Source: Parabacteroides sp900760525 (GTDB lineage: Bacteria; Bacteroidota; Bacteroidia; Bacteroidales; Tannerellaceae). From it: DNA of 64,000 bases. Each line of letters starts with the position of its first letter. Within the stretch, counting starts at the first letter, position 1. The notes under the pieces are model-generated. The model had not been told where the DNA came from. It saw only the letters and a program-made list of their open reading frames with translations, and did no database searches. Location of the stretch: NCBI RefSeq assembly GCF_049860805.1, contig NZ_CP187555.1, positions 806,001 through 870,000 of the forward strand, written 5' to 3'. Shown here in pieces: positions 9,401 to 17,722 of this stretch. Position numbers and translations under genes: made by a program.

Positions 9401-10336
9401 GGAAGCATCGGTGCTTACAGTAATGAAGACAGAGGTGCGACTTTTTATTTTGATTTGCCGTTAGTGCAGGCGTCTGTATCTGAAGAACCGGACAGTGTCG
9501 TTTGTTCGGAAATGGAGGATGCTGATGTTAAGGATGCGAATCTCCAGGCTTTGCAAGCCGGTTTCTCGTTTGCGAAATACACTGCGTTGGTGGTCGAAGA
9601 TGAACCGGAGCTGCGTGACTATTTGTTTAATATCTTGCAGGCGGAGTTCAAGGATGTCTATGCGGCCGGTGACGGTGAGGAGGCATGGGAGTTTTTGGGG
9701 CAATCTCAGCCGAATATCATAGTCAGTGATGTCATGATGCCCCGGATGGACGGTTACGAGTTATGCCGTCGGGTTAAAAATGATTTGAAAGTCAGTCATA
9801 TTCCAGTTATATTGTTGACAGCCAAAGCTGATCCTGCCAGTTCAGTCGAGGGGTATAAGTCGGGTGCTGACATCTATTTGGCAAAGCCATTTGATGTGGA
9901 TTCTTTGATGGTAATTTTGCGGAATGTGTTGAGACAGCGTGACCAGCTTCGGGCACGTTATCGGGAATCCGGTTGCTTGTTCTCACCCAAAGAGGATGCG
10001 ACCAGTAATGCGGATGAACAATTCATGCAGAAATTGAATCTGTTGATTCATGAAAATCTGGCTAATCCGGATCTGAACGTTGCCTTTATCGCTTCCGGAA
10101 TGGCGATGAGCCGTACGACACTTTATAGCAAATTCAGCCATTTGTCGGATATTTCCATCGGCGATTATGTGATCAAGTTCCGTATGGTTGAAGCTGCTCG
10201 TTTGCTTTCATCCCATAAGGATATGAGCATTCAGGATGTGGCGGATCGTACCGGTTTTTCCAGCGCCCGTTATTTTAGTACTGCCTTTAAACAAAACTAT
10301 GGGATGACTCCGACTGAATATCGTCGTAAAAATTAG
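6404..10336 (+). CDS. Hybrid two-component system sensor/regulator (HTCS)
   Basis: 1310 residues carrying sensor and regulator in one chain. Order: signal peptide (1-25), periplasmic double beta-propeller of Reg_prop repeats (about 30-650; repeated D-x-G-x-x-W-x-G-T motifs), Y_Y_Y domain (about 680-745), membrane helix (about 755-782), HisKA with phospho-acceptor His811 (ISHELRTP), HATPase with N box NLLINAMKFS and G box GIGLA, receiver domain with Asp1109 (SDVMMP) and Lys1161, and C-terminal AraC HTH. In Bacteroidetes such proteins sense an oligosaccharide in the periplasm and activate the adjacent SusC/SusD locus. Here the next genes are fecR, susC and susD, so it probably controls them. 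All phosphorelay residues are present. Confidence 0.96.
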   Translation: MQVFGRYIQLYLILFFIFLTGALQAVPKYYFKQISLEEGLSQSSVKCVLVDDRGVLWIGTRFGLNRFDREKITVFQEDKDNPYSLPYNDVVFLEEDAARNIWVGTSRGLAIFDRNTRKFACLELDGEPVVATCCLLMSEGVYFFGMKGVYYYSYEEKKIGKCELKNTMPISVPNRAYWYDEKEGKIILSFRGNGIWWYYPKTGTMERVSFTQEKNIPALFLDSHGRTWVSVYNKGVYCYDREGRLVEHLETPERLTHNVVQDMREKDGELWLATDGGGINIYNYATKSVKGIVHLPGDRHSLPVNSFASLYIDDEGNIWAGSILGGLIGIKPVYMTTYRDAPPGATYGLSFQSVASMYEDRDGKIWMGTDGGGMNLFDPEKETFQEYRQTEGMKIVSIMPYNDSELLLSLFGVGLCRFNKNTGECREFPLNWGDVRNDLFLCGNAIRLYRVDDDRFCLLTDNYLFVYDHRKCQFEPLHENMLPNFQAPRFVVGDSCYIGTSAGLYVLDFPSEELRPVFLPGEEIGTITSIKQGKDKRFWLGTTSGLYAYDRTLQKMDTIDTKRFVGVMSLAFDNSEQLWISTHEGLYAYVPQEKRIVVFGESDGVFTHEFLPQPALKSVFGDIYMAGVEGVVRIRQDQKFQEEEDFSVSLINLALDGSFIHLDGLFGEQAVSVPWDYSSLGLSVIVKEKDLMRKKLFRFYIKGDREDLLETSSHAFNFPALSPGNYELWVSYSKRNGDWSAPLKLLTVDVIPPLWQRAWFWIVLFLMVMTMASWIIRSIMKRKEQELAWEMKEHERKFYEEKVRFMVNISHELRTPLTLIYAPLKRLLKSGKVMDNDVSRQLDGLLLQTCRIREIVDMVLDAQKSDTNGDVMDVRFYNVADWIRTVTHDFAQEFEARNIRLEYKLDTSVEKIPFDAAKCRVVLSNLLINAMKFSETDTSLVISTERMETSLRISLADQGIGLAHVDMDRLFSRFYQGDHNRKGSGIGLAYARKLVELHGGSIGAYSNEDRGATFYFDLPLVQASVSEEPDSVVCSEMEDADVKDANLQALQAGFSFAKYTALVVEDEPELRDYLFNILQAEFKDVYAAGDGEEAWEFLGQSQPNIIVSDVMMPRMDGYELCRRVKNDLKVSHIPVILLTAKADPASSVEGYKSGADIYLAKPFDVDSLMVILRNVLRQRDQLRARYRESGCLFSPKEDATSNADEQFMQKLNLLIHENLANPDLNVAFIASGMAMSRTTLYSKFSHLSDISIGDYVIKFRMVEAARLLSSHKDMSIQDVADRTGFSSARYFSTAFKQNYGMTPTEYRRKN

Positions 10337-10502
10337 GTGGCTGTCGTGAGATAATAAAAGTTGTGTTGAAAGTTTCTGTCGCTTATGATTTTTAGCAAAT
10401 TTTGATATGATCGTCTTAAATTACCCTTGAAAAGATAAAAAAAATAGATTTATCTCAGTATTTTTCCCGAGTTGTTCGTTTAGCATTAGTAAAAGGAAAA
10501 AA

Positions 10503-11512
10503 ATGGATTTTGATTATAGACTTTTAGCGAAATACTTGATCGATACACTTTCTCCAGAAGAGATGGTAAAAGTGCAAGAGTGGCGTGCTTTGTCAATTGA
10601 TAATGAAGATGTTTTTTCAAAATTGGTGGAGCTTCGCATTTCGGGGAAGTTTACTCAATATAATACGTCTGAGCATATTGAAAAGGCATTGGAAAAGTTG
10701 AATGCCAAAATCAATAGTAGAAGACGTTTTCAAATATTTCGCTCCGTGATGAGATATGCTGCCGTAATTTTGCTTTTGGTTTCTTTTTCTTATGTGGGAT
10801 GGGATTATCTGAGACCTGATAATTATGTGACGATTACGGTGAAACAAGGGGAGGATGTGAAAAAAATCATGCTTGCGGATGGATCGGCCGTTTGGCTAAA
10901 GGCGGGTTCTTCATTGAAGATTCCTGAGGCTTTTGCCGAAAATAGCCGTAAACTCTCCTTGCAAGGAGAAGCATTCTTTGACGTTGCAAAGAATGCTTCT
11001 CCTTGCAAGGAGAAGCATTCTTTGACGTTGCAAAGAATGCTCAATCTCCATTATATGTTTCAACGAATTATGTGAATATTAAGGTTCTCGGAACCGCTTT
11101 CAATGTAAAAACAGACGAGAAACACCAAAACGTAGAAACCGTTTTAGCAAGAGGTAAAGTTGCTTTATTCGATAAGCAATGGAAAGCTGTTTTGGATATG
11201 TCACCGGGAGAAAAGGTGACGTATAACAATCATAAAAACGAATATACCACAGAAGTCGTGGATGTGAATATATGTACGGCGTGGCGCCTGAATCAGTTTG
11301 TCTTCGAAAATGTCACGCTTAGGGAAATAGTCAATCAACTCTCCGTAAAATTTAATGTAAACATAAATCTGGAATCATCGAAGCTTGCCCAGCGCAAGTT
11401 CCGATGTGTGATCAATGAGGATGAAAGTTTGCCTGACATCCTGAAACACCTGAAGTTTTTAGCTCCTATCCAATACTGGATAGAGGGGAGAGAAATCTTT
11501 ATATATGAATAA
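10503..11512 (+). pseudogene. FecR-type anti-sigma factor, frameshifted by a 44-bp tandem duplication
   Basis: The 5' part (10503-11075) encodes a cytoplasmic N-terminal domain, a membrane helix (about 80-97) and the start of the FecR domain (DGSAVWLKAGSSLKIPEAF) up to GEAFFDVAKNA. There the frame is lost and it stops after 25 foreign residues. The rest of the FecR domain and the C-terminal SusC-contact domain continue in another frame to 11512. The cause is an exact tandem 44-bp repeat (10954-10997 and 10998-11041). Removing one copy restores one 321-residue frame, a normal FecR length. FecR proteins hold an ECF sigma factor inactive until the cognate SusC signals through its STN domain. The next gene is an STN-type SusC, but no ECF gene is adjacent. 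The break may be reversible. Confidence 0.9.
10954..11041 (+). repeat. Exact 44-bp tandem duplication, self-complementary
   Basis: Two identical 44-bp copies, 10954-10997 and 10998-11041. Each contains a perfect palindrome (CTCCTTGCAAGGAG) and an inverted repeat (GCATTCTTTG ... CAAAGAATGC), and the pair together forms a near-perfect palindrome centred on CTTGCAAG around 11005. Such sequence folds into hairpins and favours slippage or template switching, so copy number could change. 44 is not a multiple of three, so one copy keeps fecR in frame and two copies break it. Confidence 0.95.
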
Positions 11513-11626
11513 TAAAAAATGAATGCCTATGGAGTAAAGAGAAAAAAGAGAGAGGAAATGTATTTACAAAGAATACAAAAAGAGAAGTTCTAACTGAAAT
11601 TAATACTAATTTATAAATCACATATT

Positions 11627-14600
11627 ATGAAGAGCAAAGCATATATTGCGACATTAGTTTTATTACTTGGTGTTGTTCCACCATCATTGGCTGTAAGCTC
11701 CCCCCAAACTTATGTAAATTTGGAACTGTCATTAAATAAAACGACAGTTGGTGTTTTAGTCGAACATATCAGTAAACAGACCGGATATGAATTTTCTTAT
11801 GATGAATCTTTATTGAATAAGGAAATTAGGAATATATCGGTTAACATGAAAAACGAATCTATAAGTAATGTTTTAAACAGGGTTTTTAATAATACTGACA
11901 TTAGTTATAAGATTATAGACAATCGTATCTTTTTGAAAGATAATTCAACATTAAAAGGTGTAAAAGTTGTGAATAATGTTTTAGCAGTCTCACAACAGAA
12001 TAAAAAAGTATCAGGAACAATAATTGATGAATCTGGTATTCCTGTAATCGGTGCTAATATTGTAGTGAAAGGTACTACTAATGGAACGGTTACCGATGCG
12101 GATGGTAAATTTACACTTGACAATATTCAGGAAGGTGCAATATTAGTCGTTTCTTACATTGGTTATTTGGATCAGGAAATCCCGGTTTCTGGAAAGAGTG
12201 TATTGAATATCAATTTGAAAGAAGATACACAAAAACTGGATGAAGTTGTAGTTGTAGGATATGGCGTGCAGAAAAAAGCAAATCTGACAGGTTCTGTTTC
12301 CACTGTAAAATATAGCCAGGAACTTGAAAATAGGCCTATTACTGATCCTTCTCAGGCTTTATCCGGAAAAGTTACCGGTGTTTGGGTTAGCCAGAATTCA
12401 GGTGCTCCCGGTTCTGATGGTGCGACAATCAGAGTTCGTGGATATGGTACGTTGAATAACACAGACCCGCTGGTTCTTATCGACGGAGTGGAAGGACGAA
12501 TGGCTGAACTGGCTCCTAATGATATCGCTTCCATTACAGTCCTGAAAGATGCAGCATCTGCCGCTATTTATGGTTCGCGTGCAGCGAATGGTGTTGTCTT
12601 GATTGAGACAAAGAAAGGTTCGGGTGATAAGGTCTCTGTTAATTATACCGGCTATTTCGGTATGCAACAATTAGGACGGAGATATAATATCATTACGGAT
12701 AGTCCTGAGTATATGGAGCTTTGGAACTCTGCTTTTACAAATAGTGGTAGCAATCCTTTGTTTCCGGATGATGTAATTCAGGCTTTCCGGAATGGAAATG
12801 ATCCTTATAAATATCCGAGTACGAATTATTTTGATGAAGTATTTCATAACTCGTTTACTACTCAGCATAATTTATCTGCAACGATAGGTGGGAAAAAATC
12901 AAATAGCTATATATCATTGGGCTATTTGAAGAATAACGGTATAGTGAAGAATACGGATTCGGAACGTTATAGCTTAACCGTAAATACGGAGGCGAAGGTG
13001 AGTAACTGGTTGCGTTTAGGTGCAAGAGCACGTTTAATGCGAAAAGTGACCAATCAACCTTATGATGGGATTGGACGTGTTATCTATATGATGGCGAATG
13101 GACATCCGTTTTCTACGCCTTATCTCCAGGATGGAAAAACATTTGGCGGAACTCAAGCTTTATACCTTTCAGGTGATAAAGCCGGACAGCCGATTGTAGA
13201 TACCCGTAACCCTTTCCCAGATTTATATAATGGACAGAATCAATCTATCAATGATTTTATGAAAGGAAATGTATATGCAACGATTGATTTTATGGAAGGC
13301 TTAAGTCTGACTGCACAATATAGCGGTCAATACAACAATAATAATCAGGATAAATATAACCAGCTTCATTATTGTTATACCGACTTGGATGGCTCTAATA
13401 AAAGTAAACCGTTGGATTTTCCTTCTACATTGAATGTTTACCGTAAAGTATCGGATGAGTTCTATTCTACATTTTTTGCCAATATTAATTTTAATAGAAC
13501 TTTTGGCGAGATACATGATGTTTCGGCTTTACTTGGGTACCAGCAGGAAGCACTAACCAAGCGAGTGACCGAAGCATCCAAAACGGATCCTTCTAAGGGG
13601 GATTTGCATCAGGTAAGTTCCGGTACAAAGAATCCGACTGCAATAGGTAATAAATACCAATGGCGTATGCTTTCTTATTTTGGACGTATAAATTATGCCT
13701 TAATGGGAAAATATCTTGCAGAAGTCAATTTGAGAGCAGATGCTTCCTCCCGTTTTGCAAAAGGAAATCGTTGGGGATATTTCCCTTCTTTTTCTGCCGG
13801 ATGGCGTTTGGGGGAAGAAGAGTTTATTAAAAAGCTGGAGGTTTTTGATAATTTGAAAATTCGTGCTTCATGGGGAAAATTGGGAAACCAGAATATCGGT
13901 GATGCCAGTAATAGTGACTATTTCCCATATTTGACAGTGTTGACACAAGATTATGCAAATAGCTATAATTTCAACAATACACTGGCTCCTGGAGCAGCTG
14001 TTACTGGATTAGTTGATCCAATGATCACTTGGGAAACAACAACTACTACAGATATCGGTCTTGACTTAGGCTTTTTGAAAAACAGATTGAATATAGAAGC
14101 TGATTATTTTGTAAGGAAAACATCTGATATTATTGTACAACTTCCTATTCCGACTGTATTGGGTGGCTTGACTGCTCCTTTTGAAAATGTGGGAGAAATG
14201 AAAAATAAGGGTTTGGAGATAAATGTTAACTGGCAGGATCGTATCGCTGCTTCGGATTTCAACTATAGCATTGGTGCTAATTTAACATATGTAGATAATG
14301 AAGTTACCAAATTCAGAGGAGGAAAGTCTCCTGATCAACTTTATCTGATCCGTGAAGGATATTCTTATAAAACATTGTACGGTTTCATTCAGGAAGGTGT
14401 TTACCAGACGAATGAAGAAGCACAGAAACATATGTATGACAATGGATATGTGCCGACCGCTGGTGATTTGAAATATAAGGATGTAAATGGTGACGGTAAA
14501 TTAGATTACAAGGATAAGCAGGAAATTGGTAATACGATACCTAAATTTACGTATGGTCTTAATGGAAGTCTGTCTTGGAAGAACTTTGATTTGAATTTCC

Positions 14601-15022
14601 AGTTCGCAGGCGTAGCAGGTGTTCATGGTTATTTCAAAAACGCATGGACGGAACCACTTGGCATTTCAGGAGGTACGATTACGGAAAGATGGCGTAATGC
14701 TTGGACGAAAGATAATCCATCAAATGAACTGCCACTTATAAAAGTGAATGATACATGGAACCGTCAGGAATCTTCTTTTTGGACTTGTAATATGTCATGG
14801 TTTAAATTGAAAAATGTTCAGTTGGGCTATACTTTACCTACGGTTTTGGCGAATAAGATGTTTTTGCAAAAATGTTATGTATATGTAAATGCAACAGACG
14901 TATTCACGATTGTAAGTGATAAATATGAAGGATTTGATCCGGAGAGAGACACATTTGCTGACGGATATGGACATTATCCGATACCTCGTGTTTTTTCGAT
15001 AGGCTTAAATCTCTCTTTTTAA
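11627..15022 (+). CDS. SusC-like TonB-dependent receptor with STN domain
   Basis: 1131 residues. Signal peptide (1-23), STN/secretin-TonB N-terminal domain (about 25-100, VGVLVEHISKQTGYEFSYD), CarboxypepD_reg-like domain (about 125-195), TonB box region KLDEVVVVGYG near 203-213, plug (about 215-340) with the SusC-type AAIYGSRAANGV signature, then a 22-strand barrel ending in an aromatic C-terminus (GLNLSF). It imports oligosaccharides through the outer membrane with SusD as lid. The STN domain normally contacts a periplasmic FecR C-terminus to signal to an ECF sigma factor; here the upstream fecR is broken. SusD follows after 27 bp. Confidence 0.96.
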   Translation: MKSKAYIATLVLLLGVVPPSLAVSSPQTYVNLELSLNKTTVGVLVEHISKQTGYEFSYDESLLNKEIRNISVNMKNESISNVLNRVFNNTDISYKIIDNRIFLKDNSTLKGVKVVNNVLAVSQQNKKVSGTIIDESGIPVIGANIVVKGTTNGTVTDADGKFTLDNIQEGAILVVSYIGYLDQEIPVSGKSVLNINLKEDTQKLDEVVVVGYGVQKKANLTGSVSTVKYSQELENRPITDPSQALSGKVTGVWVSQNSGAPGSDGATIRVRGYGTLNNTDPLVLIDGVEGRMAELAPNDIASITVLKDAASAAIYGSRAANGVVLIETKKGSGDKVSVNYTGYFGMQQLGRRYNIITDSPEYMELWNSAFTNSGSNPLFPDDVIQAFRNGNDPYKYPSTNYFDEVFHNSFTTQHNLSATIGGKKSNSYISLGYLKNNGIVKNTDSERYSLTVNTEAKVSNWLRLGARARLMRKVTNQPYDGIGRVIYMMANGHPFSTPYLQDGKTFGGTQALYLSGDKAGQPIVDTRNPFPDLYNGQNQSINDFMKGNVYATIDFMEGLSLTAQYSGQYNNNNQDKYNQLHYCYTDLDGSNKSKPLDFPSTLNVYRKVSDEFYSTFFANINFNRTFGEIHDVSALLGYQQEALTKRVTEASKTDPSKGDLHQVSSGTKNPTAIGNKYQWRMLSYFGRINYALMGKYLAEVNLRADASSRFAKGNRWGYFPSFSAGWRLGEEEFIKKLEVFDNLKIRASWGKLGNQNIGDASNSDYFPYLTVLTQDYANSYNFNNTLAPGAAVTGLVDPMITWETTTTTDIGLDLGFLKNRLNIEADYFVRKTSDIIVQLPIPTVLGGLTAPFENVGEMKNKGLEINVNWQDRIAASDFNYSIGANLTYVDNEVTKFRGGKSPDQLYLIREGYSYKTLYGFIQEGVYQTNEEAQKHMYDNGYVPTAGDLKYKDVNGDGKLDYKDKQEIGNTIPKFTYGLNGSLSWKNFDLNFQFAGVAGVHGYFKNAWTEPLGISGGTITERWRNAWTKDNPSNELPLIKVNDTWNRQESSFWTCNMSWFKLKNVQLGYTLPTVLANKMFLQKCYVYVNATDVFTIVSDKYEGFDPERDTFADGYGHYPIPRVFSIGLNLSF

Positions 15023-15049
15023 TGTTGAACGATTCTAATATATAGAAAT

Positions 15050-16582
15050 ATGAAAAAAATAGTAACAATAATATTATCTGTCGCAACATTAGGCTTTAGC
15101 AGTTGTGAGAGTTATTTGGATATCCTTCCGGATGATAAGATTACAAGTGAAACATTCTGGACAACTCCTGAAGATGCGACTTTAGCTTTGAATGGTGTTT
15201 ATAATGTCTTGAGGAATGATTATGTATATGGATACGGCGGAGGTGAAGATGCCTGTACCCCTAATGCTTATCAGTGGGCTCATTGGGAAGGACAACATAT
15301 GCAAGTAGGTGACGGTTCTATTTTCTCCGGTTCCGGTGCAATTGTTTCCGAACGTTGGAAATACTGTTATCGTGGAATTTATCGTGCAAACTATTTTCTT
15401 GAAAATATCAATAAGGTAGAAGGATTAGATGAAGCTGAAAAAGAAGTCATGCTGGGTGAGATCTATTTCTTGCGAGGTGTTTTTTATAATTTGTTAGTCA
15501 GGTCGTACGGTGGAGTTCCACTTGTTACGCAAACGCTTACTTCAGAAGAAGGACGTAATGTATTACGGGCTTCTATTGAGGAAATTTGGGCTCAGGTACA
15601 TGCTGATTTTGACGAAGCGATCAAACGGCTTCCGAAAGATGCCGCTGTAAATGGACATGCCACATTAGGGGCAGCATTGGGTATGAAGATGAAATCATAT
15701 TTGTATACCTCTCAGTGGGATAAAGTTTTGGAGTATTGTGATAAAATTGATGCTCTTGGAAAATACAAATTATTCCCCTCTTATTATGGACTATTTCAGT
15801 ATGAAAATGAAGGAAATGATGAGACATTGTTTGCTCTTTGCTTTATGGATGGCGCTTTCTCTCAGGGTAATTCATTTGATCGGCATTGGCAACCCCAGAA
15901 TTTAAAATATGGAATGGATGGTTCTAATTCTGTTGCTCCGACTCAATTGTTAGTTGATGAATACGAAACGTTAGATGGTTCACCTGTGGATTCGGCTGAT
16001 CCTTATAAAAACCGGGATCCTCGTTTGGATTTTACGATTTTGCGTCCGGGGGCCTATTTCCAAGGTCAATTATATCCAGTTGAAATAAAGAATCATACAG
16101 GGCAAAAAGTTGGTTTTGGTATACGTAAATACACGATTGAAACAATGCAAGTGGTTGCAAACCAGTCTCCTCTTGATTTTATGATCCTCCGTTATGGAGA
16201 TGTCTTGTTATGTAAAGCAGAGGCTTTGATTGAAACTAATACGGATATAGACGGCGCCATTGATTTGATTAACCGTATTCGTTCAGAACGGGATGATGTG
16301 AAAATGCCTTTGATCAAAAAAGGAATAGGGCAGGTGGAAGCTCGTAAGGCTTTGCGCCATGAACGTCGTATAGAGTTGGCTCTGGAAGGACAATTTTGGG
16401 ATGATATAAAACGTTGGAATGCTGGTCCTGAGTTTTATCCGTGTGATGTAATTGGTGGTATGGGAGAGTTGATACAGGTTAAGTTTCCGAATGGATATGA
16501 TCTAAATAAAAATAACTTGTTGCCTATTCCTGATAGTGAAATATCATTGAATCCGAAATTAGAACAGAATCCAGGATATTGA
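15050..16582 (+). CDS. SusD-like outer-membrane glycan-binding lipoprotein (RagB/SusD)
   Basis: 510 residues with lipoprotein signal ending at Cys19 (LGFSSC), so anchored in the outer membrane facing outward. N-terminal SusD_like part with the conserved DDKITSETFWTTPEDA and TPR-type helices, and the RagB/SusD C-terminal signature RKALRHERRIELALEGQFWDD split here as RHERRIELALEG followed by FWDDIKRW. It covers the SusC barrel and captures substrate. Encoded 27 bp after susC in the same operon. A terminator-like hairpin follows at 16676, which could separate susCD from the enzyme genes. Confidence 0.96.
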   Translation: MKKIVTIILSVATLGFSSCESYLDILPDDKITSETFWTTPEDATLALNGVYNVLRNDYVYGYGGGEDACTPNAYQWAHWEGQHMQVGDGSIFSGSGAIVSERWKYCYRGIYRANYFLENINKVEGLDEAEKEVMLGEIYFLRGVFYNLLVRSYGGVPLVTQTLTSEEGRNVLRASIEEIWAQVHADFDEAIKRLPKDAAVNGHATLGAALGMKMKSYLYTSQWDKVLEYCDKIDALGKYKLFPSYYGLFQYENEGNDETLFALCFMDGAFSQGNSFDRHWQPQNLKYGMDGSNSVAPTQLLVDEYETLDGSPVDSADPYKNRDPRLDFTILRPGAYFQGQLYPVEIKNHTGQKVGFGIRKYTIETMQVVANQSPLDFMILRYGDVLLCKAEALIETNTDIDGAIDLINRIRSERDDVKMPLIKKGIGQVEARKALRHERRIELALEGQFWDDIKRWNAGPEFYPCDVIGGMGELIQVKFPNGYDLNKNNLLPIPDSEISLNPKLEQNPGY

Positions 16583-16655
16583 TCATGTCGGATTTGAATC
16601 TCGAACAAAATAATAATTGGGGAGGTACTTTTAACCCTACAATGGAATAAATTAT

Positions 16656-16663
16656 TACTTTTG
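16656..16663 (+). promoter_or_regulatory. Possible internal promoter element before the enzyme operon
   Basis: TACTTTTG fits TAnnTTTG and lies 13 bp before the hairpin at 16676. If used, transcription would start almost at the hairpin, giving an attenuated leader for the genes from 16762. No good -33 element, so tentative. The same gap also holds a 21-codon frame (16585-16650) that I do not call as a gene. Confidence 0.3.
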
Positions 16664-16675
16664 TTAGATTAAAAT

Positions 16676-16727
16676 AAAGAGGGAGACCAAAAAGACTTAC
16701 AACCCTTTGGTTGTCCCTCTTTTTTAT
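16676..16727 (+). terminator. Hairpin terminator after susD
   Basis: Outer stem AAAGAGGGA / TCCCTCTTT (16676-16684, 16714-16722) and inner stem CCAAA / TTTGG, followed by a run of T. It can stop transcripts leaving susD and so set a lower level for the downstream enzyme genes. Confidence 0.75.
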
Positions 16728-16761
16728 TCTCATTGTTTATTAACTTAATCTATATCAGGAG

Positions 16762-17652
16762 ATGAAAACTAAATTTTCTTTATTGATTTTTGCTTTGTTA
16801 TTTATTTGCTCAGGAATAATGGCTCAGGATAAGATAACGATTGGCGTTATCCAGTATGACATGAGTAATATAGATAAAAGCTTTAAAGATCTTCATGATC
16901 AGGGATTCGGCTCTTGTGAGCTTAATTATCAGAAAAAAGCGTTTACAAAAGATTTTGCGGAAAAAGTAAAGGCTGCATCAAAGAAACATGATATCAAGGT
17001 GACGACGGTGGTCGGTGTTCCGGGAAGTAAGAGCCAGTGGAATTTCCGCCAGGGACCGGCAACGATCGGTCTGGTTCCGGAAGAAGAACGCGCAGAAAAA
17101 ATTAAAGAATATCATGAAATGATTGATTTCTGCCAAATGGCGGAAGTTCCCGCTATGCACTCCCATTTCGGTTTTATTCCGGAAGATCCCTCTTCCGAAC
17201 AGTACAAGGGTTTTATTAAAGTTATGCAGGATTTGGCGAATTATGCCAAGCAACGTGGCGTAATGATCTATTTCGAAACCGGACAGGAAACCCCGACGAC
17301 TTTGATCCGTGCCATTAAAGATATAGCAACCGGCAATGTGTTTATCAATTGCGATCTGGCTAATCTATTAATGTACGGGAAAGCCAATTCTCTGGATGCC
17401 GTGAAGCAATTCGGGAGCCTGATCAAAGAATTTCATGCCAAGGATGGTAAATATCCGGATCCGAACAACCCGTATGAATTAGGAGCTGAAGTGCCTATCC
17501 CGACCGGAGAGGTGAATTTCCCGGCTGTCATAGCCGAATTGAAGAAGCAAGGATTTCAAGGAGCATTGACTATTGAGTGCGAATTGAACGGTGCAAGACA
17601 TGATTATGTTATAAAAACACGTCAATATCTGCAAGAATTATTAGAAAAATAG
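16762..17652 (+). CDS. Exported sugar isomerase/epimerase-like TIM barrel (xylose isomerase-like fold)
   Basis: 296 residues. Signal peptide (1-21, ending SGIMAQ) then a single AP-endonuclease-2/xylose-isomerase-like barrel. Likely metal ligands are seen in order: Glu in IYFETGQE, Asp in NCDLANL, His in EFHAKDG, Glu in LTIECEL. Family members isomerise or epimerise sugars, and a Bacteroides homologue in the 3-keto-glycoside pathway acts as a hydratase on the unsaturated keto-sugar. It is followed by a Gfo/Idh/MocA enzyme (gap 70 bp) and a DUF1080 protein, the same set of families, all with export signals. Role as hydratase is inferred from this context. Confidence 0.8.
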   Translation: MKTKFSLLIFALLFICSGIMAQDKITIGVIQYDMSNIDKSFKDLHDQGFGSCELNYQKKAFTKDFAEKVKAASKKHDIKVTTVVGVPGSKSQWNFRQGPATIGLVPEEERAEKIKEYHEMIDFCQMAEVPAMHSHFGFIPEDPSSEQYKGFIKVMQDLANYAKQRGVMIYFETGQETPTTLIRAIKDIATGNVFINCDLANLLMYGKANSLDAVKQFGSLIKEFHAKDGKYPDPNNPYELGAEVPIPTGEVNFPAVIAELKKQGFQGALTIECELNGARHDYVIKTRQYLQELLEK

Positions 17653-17722
17653 TATATTTGTCAGATATTGCTTATATTTTAAAATAATTAGTTGCTAATC
17701 TATATAAATTATTATTTTTACT

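Noticed and set aside
16585..16650. 21-codon frame between susD and the hairpin
   Set aside because: Too short, no initiation signal or homology that I can recognise; probably chance.
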